Shown: one piece after another, positions 16,278 to 25,113 of the stretch
How the letters are laid out: every line of letters begins with the position of its first letter
How positions within the stretch are numbered: position 1 is the stretch's first letter
Assembly: GCA_946886855.1 (NCBI GenBank)
Contig: CAMPJJ010000053.1
Span: 1 to 36,964 of the forward strand
DNA: 36,964 nt
Source of the DNA: an uncultured Roseateles sp.
GTDB lineage: Bacteria; Pseudomonadota; Gammaproteobacteria; Burkholderiales; Burkholderiaceae
Direction of reading: 5' to 3'
Notes under the pieces: model-generated
Database searches by the model: none
Seen by the model: the letters and a program-made list of their open reading frames with translations, nothing else
Told to the model about the DNA's origin: nothing
Program-made: the position numbers and the translations under genes

Positions 16278-18177
16278 GGGAGTCCTCGTGCCGCAGCCGC
16301 ACTTCACGCCAGCCGCGGACACCGTTGAAGATGGCGAGCGCATGCGCCCGCCGCAGATCGTCCAAGGTCAGCCGCGCCTCGCGCAGCCGGCCCTGTTCCA
16401 GGAGTTCCTCGCGCAGCGTGCCGGGCAGCAGGCCGGCCTCGGCCCGCGGCGTCAGCCACGGCCCGTCCGGCGCCCGTTGCAGCGCGAGGTTGGTCAGGCA
16501 GCCCTCGGTGAGCTCGCCGTCCCGGTTGAACAGCAGCACGTCGAAGCAGTCCGCCGGCTTGGTGTCCAGGAAGGCCTGGTACACCTCGCGGCGCGTCGTC
16601 TTGTGCTGGATGAATTCCGCCGCCGCACCGCGCGTGTCGATCGGGGACCTGGCCAGCGCCACCCTCAGCGGCGCGGACGGGTCCGGGGACATCGTCGACG
16701 CCAAAGGCAAGGCCTGCACCACGTCGTTGAACGAACCGTCCCGGGCCAAGGTCAGCCGGACGCGCCACGCGCCGCGCGGATGGCGCCGCGCGACGTCGAC
16801 GAGGCGGGCCTTGGCCGCGTCGGCCGACCAGGCCAGCCCGAAATGCCGCGCCGTGCGCTGCATCCGCGCGAGATGCCGGCCGGCGCGGGCGAACTCGCCG
16901 TCCTCGAGCCGCATCGTTTCCAGCGCCTCGATGGGCGCCCGGGCGCGCGTCAGGAAGCGGGCCTTCGCGCGCCACTCGTCGATCTCTTCGCTGGGCCGCG
17001 AGTCCAGCGTGATGCCGCTGCCCACGCCGCAGCGCAACAGCCGCCCCGTCTGCTCGACGGTGCGGATCGGCACGTTGAAGGTCACCGCCCCGCCCGGCTG
17101 CAGCAGACCGAGCGCGCCGCAATACCAGCCGCGCGGTCCGGGCTCGAGCTCGTCGATGACCTCCATCGCGCGCTTCTTCGGCGCGCCGGTGATCGACCCG
17201 CAAGGGAAGAGCGCGGTCATGACCTCGTCCAGCGCCATCCCGCCGCGCGTGACCGCGCCGATCGTCGACGTCATCTGCCAGACCGTCGGCAGCGCGTGCA
17301 GCTCGAACAGGCGCGGCACGCGCACCGAGCCCGGCACCGCGACGCGCGACAGGTCATTGCGCAGCAGGTCGACGATCATGAGGTTCTCGGCGCGCTCCTT
17401 GGCGCTGGTGCGCAGGTAGGCCTGCGCGGCCTCGTCGCCGGCGCGGTCGCGGCCGCGCGGCGCCGTGCCCTTCATCGGTTGCGCCGACAGCAGCCAGGTG
17501 TGGCTGGCCTGCGGCGTCTCGGGCAGCGGCCGCCAGTCGAAGAAGAGCTCGGGCGACACGCTGGCCACGCTGGCCATGGCGCCGCCGTCACCGTCCGCGC
17601 CGGTTCCGGACCCGGTCCGCAGGAACATCGAGAACCCGCCCGGCTGCGACGCCTGCAGCGCGAAGAAGTGGGCGACCTCGTCGAAGCCGTCGAACGCCTC
17701 GGCGGCCAGACGCGTCGTGAGGTTGACCTGATAGCAGTCGCCATTCCGGATGTAGTCGCGGATGCGCTCGACCTGCGCCTGCTCATCGGCGTCGGCCTGC
17801 GTGTCGCGCCACGCCGTCATCGGATGCGCGCGATTCGCGCCTGCCGCCGCGAGGTCGTCCGGCCACGGCGCCGGCGCGTCATGCCAGACGTGGAATTCCG
17901 CCAGCGGCGCCTCTCCCGCCGGCCGCGTGCGCAGCACCGCGTCGAGCGCCGCCGCCGCCTCGTACCGCAGACCGCCCAGTACCCACGCCCCGGCGCGCGC
18001 GGCGGCATGCGCCAGGCGCAGCACGGCGCGCAGCCGATCGGGGTCGCGTGCGATCAGGCGCTCGGCCGGCGGCGCGAAGAAGGCGCCACGCAGGCGTTCG
18101 CCGTCCTCGCGCGCCAGCGGATGGCGCGGAAAGTCGAAAGCCGCCCACAGGTCTTGCGGGCGACGCGGGGTGTCCAT
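16219..18177 (-). CDS. pabB: Fused aminodeoxychorismate synthase I and aminodeoxychorismate lyase (PabB-PabC)
   Basis: Bifunctional folate enzyme, 652 aa. The PabB part (1 to ~410) converts chorismate and ammonia to 4-amino-4-deoxychorismate. It has the nucleophile motif P-M-K236-G-T-A-P-R-G, IRNGDCYQVNLT (143-154), LLRNDLSRV, and GSITGAPKKRAMEVIDELE (327-345). The PabC part (~415-652) is a PLP-fold lyase giving 4-aminobenzoate; its PLP lysine is K526 in QHKTTRREVY, with GELTEG and TNLAL following. The ATG at 18177 is 17 bases after the orn stop. The glutamine amidotransferase PabA is not in the window. The 3' end overlaps the SNF2-like gene. Confidence 0.9.
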   Translation of the reverse strand: MDTPRRPQDLWAAFDFPRHPLAREDGERLRGAFFAPPAERLIARDPDRLRAVLRLAHAAARAGAWVLGGLRYEAAAALDAVLRTRPAGEAPLAEFHVWHDAPAPWPDDLAAAGANRAHPMTAWRDTQADADEQAQVERIRDYIRNGDCYQVNLTTRLAAEAFDGFDEVAHFFALQASQPGGFSMFLRTGSGTGADGDGGAMASVASVSPELFFDWRPLPETPQASHTWLLSAQPMKGTAPRGRDRAGDEAAQAYLRTSAKERAENLMIVDLLRNDLSRVAVPGSVRVPRLFELHALPTVWQMTSTIGAVTRGGMALDEVMTALFPCGSITGAPKKRAMEVIDELEPGPRGWYCGALGLLQPGGAVTFNVPIRTVEQTGRLLRCGVGSGITLDSRPSEEIDEWRAKARFLTRARAPIEALETMRLEDGEFARAGRHLARMQRTARHFGLAWSADAAKARLVDVARRHPRGAWRVRLTLARDGSFNDVVQALPLASTMSPDPSAPLRVALARSPIDTRGAAAEFIQHKTTRREVYQAFLDTKPADCFDVLLFNRDGELTEGCLTNLALQRAPDGPWLTPRAEAGLLPGTLREELLEQGRLREARLTLDDLRRAHALAIFNGVRGWREVRLRHEDSHDDDFPTTPPGGAQDPSGG

Positions 18178-18194
18178 CGGTGCCTCGGGCGGAC

Positions 18195-18806
18195 TCAATC
18201 CAGCTTCAGGAAATGCTCGCGGTAATGGAGCAGCTCGTCGATGGATTCGTGGATGTCGGCCATCGCCGTGTGCTTCTGCGCCTTCTTGAAGCCCTCCATC
18301 GCGGCGGGCTTCCAGCGGCGTGCCAGTTCCTTGAGCGTCGAGACGTCCAGGTTGCGGTAGTGGAAGAAGTCTTCCAGCTTGGGCATGTAGTTGGCCAGGA
18401 AGCGGCGGTCCTGGCAGATCGAGTTGCCGCACATCGGCGACTTGCCGGCCGGGATGTAGGCCTTGAGGAAATCGATGACCTGCTGCTCGGCGTCGGCCTC
18501 GCTGATCGTCGACGCCTTGACGCGGTCGATCAGACCGCTCTTGCCGTGCGTGCCCTTGTTCCAGGCGTCCATGCCGTCCAGCATCGCGTCGGACTGGTGG
18601 ACCGCGAAGACCGGGCCCTCGACGCGCACCGTCAGCTGGGCGTCGGTGACGACGACGGCGATCTCGATGATGCGGTCCTTGTCCGGATACAGGCCGGTCA
18701 TTTCCAGGTCGATCCAGATCAGGTTCTGGTCATTGAGCGGCAGCACGGGATTGGCACCGGAGCCTGCGGCGGGGGTGGCGGGGGTAGCGCTGGTGTCGGT
18801 GGTCAT
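18195..18806 (-). CDS. orn: Oligoribonuclease
   Basis: DEDDh 3'-5' exonuclease that clears 2-5 nt RNAs and pGpG, essential in many Proteobacteria, 203 aa. D33 and E35 in WIDLEMTGL, a later Asp in [10 protein letters not shown], and H179/D184 in [11 protein letters not shown] are the metal ligands and general base. The N-terminus has about 20 extra Thr/Pro/Ala residues compared with short family members. The ATG at 18806 has AAGGAC seven bases upstream. Its promoter overlaps that of the divergent M48 peptidase gene. Downstream pabBC follows within 17 bases. Confidence 0.92.
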   Translation of the reverse strand: MTTDTSATPATPAAGSGANPVLPLNDQNLIWIDLEMTGLYPDKDRIIEIAVVVTDAQLTVRVEGPVFAVHQSDAMLDGMDAWNKGTHGKSGLIDRVKASTISEADAEQQVIDFLKAYIPAGKSPMCGNSICQDRRFLANYMPKLEDFFHYRNLDVSTLKELARRWKPAAMEGFKKAQKHTAMADIHESIDELLHYREHFLKLD

Positions 18807-18831
18807 GGGCTTGTCCTTCTGATTGGGCGCG

Positions 18832-18860
18832 ATTGTCGCCGAGTCGGGCCCCTCTACACT
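18832..18860. promoter_or_regulatory. Overlapping divergent promoters of orn and the M48 peptidase gene
   Basis: For the plus strand TTGTCG (18833-18838), a 16-base spacer and TACACT (18855-18860) precede ATG 18868 by seven bases, so the message would begin at or beside the start codon. For the minus strand GACAAT (18837-18832) is a -10-like box that would start orn RNA near 18825. The two boxes overlap, so the two genes probably compete for polymerase. Confidence 0.5.
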
Positions 18861-18867
18861 TGCGTCC

Positions 18868-20226
18868 ATGCAGATCCCTCCCGCGGCGTTCGCCGCCGCT
18901 CCGGCGCCCTCGGCGCTGAGCTCCTCCCCGCTGGTGCTGACCGCGGCCTTCGTCGCCGCGGTCATGCTGTCCTTCCTGGTCAAGCTCTGGCTGTCGTCGC
19001 GCCAGATGCGCCATGTGGCGCGGCATCGGGGCGCGGTGCCGGCCGCGTTCGTCGGCACCGTGCCGCTGTCGGCGCATCAGAAGGCAGCGGACTACACGAT
19101 CGCCCGCGGACGCTTCGGCACGCTGCACCTGGCCTGGGACACCGCCCTGCTGATCGGCTGGACGCTGCTGGGTGGTCTGGACCTGCTCAACCAGTGGGCG
19201 CTGTCGTGGCGGCCCGCGCTCGGCGACATGGGCTACCAGCTCGGCCTGCTGACGGCGTTCTCGCTGCTCTCCGGCGTGCTGGACCTGCCCTGGACGATCT
19301 ACAACACCTTCCGGCTGGAGGAGCGCTTCGGCTTCAACCGCACGACGCTGAAGCTGTTCCTGGTCGACGGCGCGAAGGGACTGGCGGTCGGCGCCCTGCT
19401 GGGCCTGCCGATCGCGGCGTTGATCCTGTGGCTGATGGCCCAGGCCGGCACTCTCTGGTGGCTGTGGGCCTGGGGCGCATGGATGGGCTTCAACCTGCTG
19501 ATGCTGGTGATCTACCCCACCGTCATCGCCCCCTTGTTCAACAAGTTCCAGCCGCTCGAGGACGCCGTGCTGCGCGAGCGCGTGCAGACGCTGATGCAGC
19601 GCTGCGGCTTCGCGGCCAAGGGACTGTTCGTGATGGACGGCAGCCGGCGCTCGGCGCACGGCAACGCCTACTTCACCGGCCTGGGCGCGGCCAAGCGCGT
19701 GGTCTTCTTCGACACGCTGCTGGAACGTCTGAACCCGCCCGAGGTCGAGGCCGTGCTCGCGCACGAGCTGGGCCACTTCAAGCGCCGCCATGTGCCGCAG
19801 CGGATGGTCCTGATGTTCGCGTTGAGCCTGGCGGGTTTCGCGCTGCTGGGCTGGCTGAGCGCGCTGGCGGGCTTCTACCTCGGCCTGGGCGTGCGCCCCA
19901 GCCTGGACGCCCCCAACGACGCGCTGGCGCTGCTGCTGATCATGCTGGCGCTGCCGCCCTTCGCCTTCTTCCTGACGCCGCTGATGTCGCTGTGGTCGCG
20001 CAGGCACGAGTTCGAGGCTGACGCCTACGCCTGCGCGCAGGCCAGCGGCGCCGACCTGTCCAATGCGCTGCTGAAGCTGCATGAGGACAACGCCGGCACG
20101 CTGACGCCGGACCCGGTGTTCGCGCGCTTCTACTACTCGCACCCGCCGGCCAGCGAACGCCTGGCGGCGATCGCCTCGCTCGCGAGACCCTCGACGCTGC
20201 CCTCCCCCGCGGGGCATGCGGCATGA
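18868..20226 (+). CDS. M48 family (Ste24/CAAX protease-like) membrane metallopeptidase
   Basis: Zinc metallopeptidase of the inner membrane, 452 aa. Membrane segments occur near 22-43, 90-110, 125-140, 170-190, 195-222, 312-335 and 345-365 (approximate). The catalytic motif is HELGH (299-303, in [12 protein letters not shown]) and the third ligand is in [11 protein letters not shown]. The order membrane segments, HExxH, membrane segments, ExxxD fits Ste24/CAAX protease 1 homologs. In bacteria it probably clears misfolded or cleaved membrane peptides. The ATG at 18868 was chosen because a -10 box sits seven bases before it and no Shine-Dalgarno is present. The stop overlaps the rsgA start as ATGA; the orn/M48/rsgA neighbourhood is familiar in Betaproteobacteria. 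Confidence 0.88.
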   Translation: MQIPPAAFAAAPAPSALSSSPLVLTAAFVAAVMLSFLVKLWLSSRQMRHVARHRGAVPAAFVGTVPLSAHQKAADYTIARGRFGTLHLAWDTALLIGWTLLGGLDLLNQWALSWRPALGDMGYQLGLLTAFSLLSGVLDLPWTIYNTFRLEERFGFNRTTLKLFLVDGAKGLAVGALLGLPIAALILWLMAQAGTLWWLWAWGAWMGFNLLMLVIYPTVIAPLFNKFQPLEDAVLRERVQTLMQRCGFAAKGLFVMDGSRRSAHGNAYFTGLGAAKRVVFFDTLLERLNPPEVEAVLAHELGHFKRRHVPQRMVLMFALSLAGFALLGWLSALAGFYLGLGVRPSLDAPNDALALLLIMLALPPFAFFLTPLMSLWSRRHEFEADAYACAQASGADLSNALLKLHEDNAGTLTPDPVFARFYYSHPPASERLAAIASLARPSTLPSPAGHAA

Positions 20227-21128
20227 GCAAGGACATCCAGACCGGGCTGGTGGTGCGCGGACACGGCCGTCACTACGTCATCGAGGACAGCGAGGGCCAG
20301 CGCATCCATTGCCTGACCCGCGGCAAGAAGAGCGATTGCGTCGTCGGCGACCGCGTGCGCTGGTTGCGCAGCAGCGATCACGAGGGCGTCATCGAGAAGG
20401 TCGAGCCGCGCCGCAACCTGCTGTTCCGCCAGGACGAGTGGAAGACCAAGAGCTTCGCGGCCAACCTCGACCGGCTGCTGATCCTGGTGGCGGTGGATCC
20501 GCAGTTCTCCGAATCGCAGCTCACGCGGGCGCTGATCGCGGCGCGCAGCGCCGGCATCACCGCCGACATCGTGCTGAACAAGACCGACCTGCCAGGCGCG
20601 GATGCGGCGCGCGAGCGACTCGCCCCGTACAAGGCGATGGGTCAGCGCGTGATGGAGCTCAGCTTCAAGGGCCGCCCCGACGCGGCGAGCGACACGCTGC
20701 GGCCGCTGCTGCACGGCCAGGCGACGCTGGTGCTGGGTCCCAGCGGCACCGGCAAGAGCACCCTGATCAACCTGCTGGTGCCGGATGCGAAGGCGCAGGT
20801 GGGCGAGATCTCGGTGGCGCTGAATTCAGGACGCCACACGACGACCACGACGCAGTGGTACTGGATGGATTCGGCGCGTGAGGCCGCGCTGCTCGACTCG
20901 CCGGGCTTCCAGGAATTCGGCCTGCGGCAGATCGCCGCACCGGACCTGGCGAGCTACATGCCCGATTTCCAGCCGTATCTGGGCGAGTGCCGCTTCCACA
21001 ACTGCAGCCACCGGCACGAGCCCGGCTGCGCGGTGTTGGCCGCGGTCGAAGCGGGCAAGATCAGCCCGTCCCGCTACCGCATCTACGACGAGCTCTGGGA
21101 TGAGCTCAGCGCGCCGCCGAAGTACTGA
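20223..21128 (+). CDS. rsgA: Ribosome small-subunit-dependent GTPase A
   Basis: Circularly permuted GTPase that checks late 30S maturation, 301 aa. An N-terminal OB fold (about 5-70) is followed by motifs in permuted order: G4 NKTDL (119-123), G1 GPSGTGKST (172-180), G2 in RHTTTTT (204-210) and G3 DSPG (225-228). The C-terminal zinc site is C256, C261, H263 and C269. The ATG overlaps the M48 peptidase stop by four bases, so it is translationally coupled to it. Confidence 0.95.
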   Translation: MSKDIQTGLVVRGHGRHYVIEDSEGQRIHCLTRGKKSDCVVGDRVRWLRSSDHEGVIEKVEPRRNLLFRQDEWKTKSFAANLDRLLILVAVDPQFSESQLTRALIAARSAGITADIVLNKTDLPGADAARERLAPYKAMGQRVMELSFKGRPDAASDTLRPLLHGQATLVLGPSGTGKSTLINLLVPDAKAQVGEISVALNSGRHTTTTTQWYWMDSAREAALLDSPGFQEFGLRQIAAPDLASYMPDFQPYLGECRFHNCSHRHEPGCAVLAAVEAGKISPSRYRIYDELWDELSAPPKY

Positions 21129-21142
21129 GCGGCCTCGCGCAG

Positions 21143-21451
21143 TCAGCGTTCCAGGCGCGGATCGCTGTTCGGGACTTCGCGGACTTCCGCGTCGATCACT
21201 TCCCCTTGCGGCGCACGGCTGCCATTCATGCCGTTCATCCCGTCCGGCCGGAAGGCCTGCGAACGGAACTGCGCGGCGCGACGGAAGGTAGCCGTGTGCA
21301 GCGTCGGCTTGCGGCCGCGGACCAGGCTCCACAGCAGCACGACGGCGAAGATCACCAGCCCGGCGGCGAGCACCGCCAGGAACAGCACGATGGAAGCCAC
21401 CGCCAGCACGAGGCGGGCGGCGATCGAGAAAAGCGTGGAGAGCAGGTTCAT
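21143..21451 (-). CDS. Small membrane protein of unknown function
   Basis: 102 aa from the ATG at 21451 (MNLLSTLF). One long or two short hydrophobic segments occupy residues 8-45 (IAARLVLAVASIVLFLAVL, then a second stretch), followed by a basic RGRKP and a polar, probably disordered C-terminus (GMNGMNGSRAPQGEVIDAEV). I recognise no family beyond short Burkholderiales membrane proteins. It lies 85 bases after the dehydrogenase on the same strand and converges with rsgA, 14 bases from its stop. Confidence 0.6.
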   Translation of the reverse strand: MNLLSTLFSIAARLVLAVASIVLFLAVLAAGLVIFAVVLLWSLVRGRKPTLHTATFRRAAQFRSQAFRPDGMNGMNGSRAPQGEVIDAEVREVPNSDPRLER

Positions 21452-21536
21452 CGGTCTTTCAGATCGGGGCGATCGGGCAGTTTCAAGTACGCGCATCACA
21501 CGACGCAGGAATCACCGCCTGGATTCACCCCCGGTA

Positions 21537-22367
21537 TCAGCCTCGGCCAATGTAGGGCATCTTGGTGGCCATGACCGTCAGGAAAGGCACGTTGGCCGAC
21601 AGCGGCAATTCCGCCATGTAGAGCAGCGCGCTGGCGGCGTGGGCGACGTCCATCCGCGGCTCGACCATCGTGCCGCCGTGCGCCTGCGGCACGCCGTGCA
21701 CGAAGCGTTCGGTCAGGTCGGTCTCGGCGTTGCCGATGTCGAGCTGGCCGGCGGCGATGTCGTGCTTGCGGCCGTCCAGCGCCAAGGTCTTCGTCAGCCC
21801 GGTGATGGCGTGTTTGGTCGAGGTGTAGGCGATCGACCCCGGGCGCGGCGCGTGCGCCGAGATCGAGCCGTTGTTGACGATGCGTCCGCCGCGCGGCGAC
21901 TGACGCTTCATCAGCCCGAAGGCGGCGCGGGCGCACAGGAAACTGCCGGTCAGGTTGATGTCGACCACGGCCCGCCAGGTCTCGATGCTGAGCTCGTCGA
22001 TGTCCGACGCCGGCGCTCCGCGTCCGGCGTTGTTGAACAGGAAATCGAGTCGGCCCCAACGGCGCTCGATCGCGTCGAAGGCGGCGGCGACCTGTGCCTC
22101 GTCGGCGACGTCGGTGGGCAGCACCAGCGCGCGCTCGGGGGCGAACGCGGCGGTCTCGCGCAGCATCTCGTCGCGGCGGCCCAGCAGCGCCACCTGCCAG
22201 CCGGCCTGCATCAGCGCCTGCGCGGCAGCGCGGCCGATGCCCGAACCGGCGCCGGTGACGGCGGCGAAACGGAGCTTGGAGGGCGTCGCCGCGGCGAGCG
22301 GGACGACCTCCGGCGAGGCGGTCACGTCGGCAGCGACGGGATCGAGGGCGGCGTGGGCAGAGTCCAT
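21537..22367 (-). CDS. Short-chain dehydrogenase/reductase
   Basis: NAD(P)-dependent oxidoreductase of the classical SDR family, 276 aa. The cofactor motif TGAGSGIG is at 38-45 after a ~30-residue N-terminal extension, NNAG at 112-115, and the catalytic set is Ser168 region, Tyr181 and Lys185 (YTSTK). Substrate cannot be read. The C-terminal part lacks the usual GIR V N x x x P G strand, having [20 protein letters not shown] instead, as in a known SDR subgroup. A TATGAT box ends six bases before the ATG with no Shine-Dalgarno, suggesting a leaderless transcript. Confidence 0.85.
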   Translation of the reverse strand: MDSAHAALDPVAADVTASPEVVPLAAATPSKLRFAAVTGAGSGIGRAAAQALMQAGWQVALLGRRDEMLRETAAFAPERALVLPTDVADEAQVAAAFDAIERRWGRLDFLFNNAGRGAPASDIDELSIETWRAVVDINLTGSFLCARAAFGLMKRQSPRGGRIVNNGSISAHAPRPGSIAYTSTKHAITGLTKTLALDGRKHDIAAGQLDIGNAETDLTERFVHGVPQAHGGTMVEPRMDVAHAASALLYMAELPLSANVPFLTVMATKMPYIGRG

Positions 22368-22564
22368 CCCCGCATCATAGGGAGCACGGCGGACATCGGC
22401 TGACGCGAGGCTGAAGCGGCGGCGCGCCCTGCGCCCGCCGTCATCCCCCGCTCCACGCCTTGCACCTCCCCCTGCACAACCCCTTGCACAACCCCTTGCG
22501 TCCCCGCTTGGAGCGGAGCCGGCCAGGACAGGCGGATTCCGGACAGGGCGTCATGTTCGCTCAT
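22322..22564 (-). CDS. Possible small protein coupled to the secreted 91-aa protein
   Basis: 80 codons. The ATG at 22564 overlaps the stop of the 91-aa gene as ATGA, the usual sign of coupling. The product contains a short repeat (GVVQG, GVVQG, GEVQG) encoded by the 12-base repeat and runs 46 bases into the dehydrogenase gene in another frame. It resembles nothing I know and its composition is not clearly that of a protein. It could be chance. Confidence 0.25.
   Translation of the reverse strand: MSEHDALSGIRLSWPAPLQAGTQGVVQGVVQGEVQGVERGMTAGAGRAAASASRQPMSAVLPMMRGWTLPTPPSIPSLPT
22374..22379 (-). promoter_or_regulatory. Putative -10 box of the dehydrogenase gene
   Basis: TATGAT on the minus strand ends six bases before the ATG at 22367, so transcription would start at the start codon. 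No clear -35 is visible. Confidence 0.35.
22473..22499. repeat. 12-base tandem repeat (TGCACAACCCCT), 2.25 copies
   Basis: Two exact units and a three-base start of a third lie in the ~190-base gap between the dehydrogenase and the small secreted protein gene. Apart from the possible 80-codon frame, nothing else is seen in this gap. Confidence 0.7.
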
Positions 22565-22836
22565 CGCGCGGCCACCTGTTCGCCGTCCAGCGCGCGGTCG
22601 GCGCGGCGGGACGTGACCACCACCGTCGGCAGCGTCCGCACGTCGCCGGCGGCGCGCAGCGCGGCCAGGGTCTGGGTGGACTTGCCGTTGATGACCACCG
22701 TGGGCAGTCGCTGCGGTTCCTCGGCCCGGCTGGGCAGCGCCAGCAGCAGGCCGGCGACGATGCCGGTCGCGACGCCGATCAGCGCGGCGATGCGCTTGAC
22801 GTTCGTGAATCGGTCGTAGCAGCGAATGGTGTTCAT
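22561..22836 (-). CDS. Small exported or membrane-anchored protein, function unknown
   Basis: 91 aa from the ATG at 22836, with GGAG seven bases upstream. A hydrophobic segment (about 18-34, IAALIGVATGIVAGLLLAL) ends in PSRAEEP, which could be a signal-peptide cleavage site or a membrane anchor. The mature part contains an internal repeat: LPTVVINGK and, 24 residues later, LPTVVVTSR. The basic, Cys-containing N-terminus (MNTIRCYDRFTNVKR) resembles those of other small Burkholderiales proteins. I do not recognise a named family. Confidence 0.6.
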   Translation of the reverse strand: MNTIRCYDRFTNVKRIAALIGVATGIVAGLLLALPSRAEEPQRLPTVVINGKSTQTLAALRAAGDVRTLPTVVVTSRRADRALDGEQVAAR

Positions 22837-22998
22837 CTCGTTCTCCCGAGCCGCGGGTGGTTCTTGCGGCACGGGACGAATGATTCCAAGGGTCAACCCC
22901 GACCGAAAGCCGGCTGCGACCAACCCGTGCCTGCCGGCGATGAACTGCGGCTGGGCGCGATGAATGAACCCCGCCGCCAGGGTTTACCCCAAGAACTA

Positions 22999-23018
22999 GG
23001 GGCCCCTTCCGGGGCCCC
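22999..23018 (-). terminator. Hairpin after the M3 peptidase gene
   Basis: A perfect 8-bp GC-only inverted repeat (GGGGCCCC arms at 22999-23006 and 23011-23018, four-base loop), 24 bases after the M3 peptidase stop on the minus strand. The U-tract is poor (CTAGTTCTT), so it may act as an mRNA end stabiliser as well as a terminator. Confidence 0.55.
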
Positions 23019-23042
23019 GCTTCAGGCGGATCCAGCGAGGGG

Positions 23043-25094
23043 TCAGGCGGGAATGAGCCCGCGTCCCTTGAGCATGGGCACCACGCTCGCATCGCGACCG
23101 CGGAAGGCGCGATAGGTCGCGCCCGGCTCCCGGCTGTTGCCGACCGACAGGATGTTGGCCAGCAACGATTGCGCGGTTGCCGCGTCGAACGGGTCGCCCG
23201 CCTCGACGAAAGCCTCGAAGGCGTCGCAGTCCAGCACCTCCGCCCACAGGTAGACGTAGTAGCCGGATGCGTAATAGCTGCCGGAGAACAGATGCTGGAA
23301 ATGCGTCAGCCGGTGGTTCAGGCCGATCGCTGGCGGCAGGCCCAGGCGCTCGAGCGTCTCGCGCTCGAAGGCGACCGGGTCCGGCACCTCCGCCTGCTCC
23401 CGCGCGTGGATCGCGAGGTCCACCAGCGCCGATGCGCAGTAACGCACCGTCTCGTAGCCCTGGTTGAAGGTCGCCGCCGCCTTCAGGCGGTCGAGCAGCG
23501 CATCGGGCAGCGGCTCGCCGGTCTTGTAGTGGCGCGCATGCCGCTTGAGCACCTCGGGTTCGGCCATCCAGTGCTCCATCAGCTGCGAAGGCAGCTCGAC
23601 GAAGTCGCGCAGCACCTGCGTGCCGGACAGGCGCTCGAACTCGACGTCCGAGAGCAGCCCGTGCAGGCCATGGCCGAATTCGTGGAACAGGGTGCGCACG
23701 TCGTCGAAGGACAGCAGCGTCGGCTCGCCCGGCGCGCCCTTGGCGAAATTGTTGTTGTTCAGGATGATCGGCAGCGCGGCCATGCCGTTGCGCGCCTGCC
23801 AGCGCAGCGCGTTCATCCAGGCGCCGCTGCGCTTGGTCGGCCGCGCGAAGTTGTCCTGGACGAAGATCCCGCGCAGCAAGCCGTCCGGCCGCTGCACCTC
23901 GTAGACCTTCACGTCCGGGTGGTAGCCGGCGACCTGCGGCTGCGCGACGAAGCGCAGGCCGTAGAGCCGGGAGGCGCAGTCGAACATCGCCTGCACCATC
24001 GCGTCCAGCGGGAAGTAGGGCTTGACCTCGGCCTCGTCGAGCTGGAAGCGCTGCTGGCGGACCTTCTCCGCGTACCAGCGCCAGTCCCAGGCCTCGATCG
24101 TCAGGTCGTGGCCGAGTTGCGCGCGGACCTCGTCGAGCAGCGCCCGCTCGCGCGCCGCGGCCGCCTTGGCCGGTTCCCAGACCTGGTCCAGGAGGCCCTG
24201 CACGGCGGACTGGCGGCCGGCCATCGTGTCGGCGAGCGCGTAGTCGGCGAAGCTGCGATGCCCGTGCAGCACCGCCTGTTCATGGCGCAGCGCGAGAAGC
24301 TCCCTCACCAGCGCGCGGTTGTCGGTCTCGCCGGCGATCTCGCCGCGGCCGACCCAGGCGCGCCAGGCCTGCTCGCGCAGGTCACGGCGTTCGCTGAAGG
24401 TCAGGAAGGGCACGATCAGCGAGCGCGACAGCGTCACGACGTGCACGCCCGCCTCCGCGTGTCCCCGGTCCAGCGCGGCCTGGCGCGCGGCGGCGCGGAC
24501 GAAGTCCGGCAGACCGGCCAGTTCGGCCTCGCCCCGCAGCACGAGCTGGTAGCTGCTCTCGTCCGCGAGCACGTTCTGCGCGAAGCGGGTGTTGAGCTCG
24601 GCCTGGCGCTCCATGTTCGCGGCGTAGCGCGCGCGGGCCTCGCCCTGCAGCCGGGCGCCGGCACGGACGAAGTCCAGGTGCACGCGCTCGAGCAGCCGCA
24701 ACGATTCGGGCGGCAGGCCCAGCGACGCGCGCCGCTCGTGCAGCCGCTCCACGCGCTCGAACAGCGCGGCGTTCAGGTAGATCGCATTGGTGTGCGCCGC
24801 CAACGGCGCGGCCATGCGGCGTTGCACGGCCTGCAGCTCGGGCGAGCTGGCCGAGGCGCTCAGCGTCGAGAACAGGTGTTCCAGCGCGGTGAGCGCGCGG
24901 CCGGCGCGATCGAGCGCGGCCAGCGTGTTGTCGAAGTCCGGCGCGGCCGGATCCGCCGCGATCGCGTCGAGCTCGGCGCGATGCGCGGCGAGCGCGGCCT
25001 CGAAGGCGGGTTCGAAGTGTTCGGCGCGGATCGCGTCGAACGGGGGCAGCCCGTACGGGCCGGTCCAGGCGGACAGCAGCGGATTGGTGCTCAT
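23043..25094 (-). CDS. M3 family metallopeptidase, peptidyl-dipeptidase Dcp-like
   Basis: Zinc oligopeptidase of 683 aa, the length of Dcp and PrlC. The zinc site is HEFGH (471-475), with the third ligand likely E500 in RDFVELPSQ. The motif LSGT-QVLRDFVELPSQ and the C-terminal FRGRDASVVPMLKGRGL are closer to Dcp than to oligopeptidase A, though naming between these two is uncertain. No signal peptide is present, so it is cytoplasmic and probably degrades short peptides. It starts 19 bases after the stop of the coiled-coil protein gene. Confidence 0.85.
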   Translation of the reverse strand: MSTNPLLSAWTGPYGLPPFDAIRAEHFEPAFEAALAAHRAELDAIAADPAAPDFDNTLAALDRAGRALTALEHLFSTLSASASSPELQAVQRRMAAPLAAHTNAIYLNAALFERVERLHERRASLGLPPESLRLLERVHLDFVRAGARLQGEARARYAANMERQAELNTRFAQNVLADESSYQLVLRGEAELAGLPDFVRAAARQAALDRGHAEAGVHVVTLSRSLIVPFLTFSERRDLREQAWRAWVGRGEIAGETDNRALVRELLALRHEQAVLHGHRSFADYALADTMAGRQSAVQGLLDQVWEPAKAAAARERALLDEVRAQLGHDLTIEAWDWRWYAEKVRQQRFQLDEAEVKPYFPLDAMVQAMFDCASRLYGLRFVAQPQVAGYHPDVKVYEVQRPDGLLRGIFVQDNFARPTKRSGAWMNALRWQARNGMAALPIILNNNNFAKGAPGEPTLLSFDDVRTLFHEFGHGLHGLLSDVEFERLSGTQVLRDFVELPSQLMEHWMAEPEVLKRHARHYKTGEPLPDALLDRLKAAATFNQGYETVRYCASALVDLAIHAREQAEVPDPVAFERETLERLGLPPAIGLNHRLTHFQHLFSGSYYASGYYVYLWAEVLDCDAFEAFVEAGDPFDAATAQSLLANILSVGNSREPGATYRAFRGRDASVVPMLKGRGLIPA

Positions 25095-25113
25095 CGGGTC
25101 TGCCCCTTGCTCA

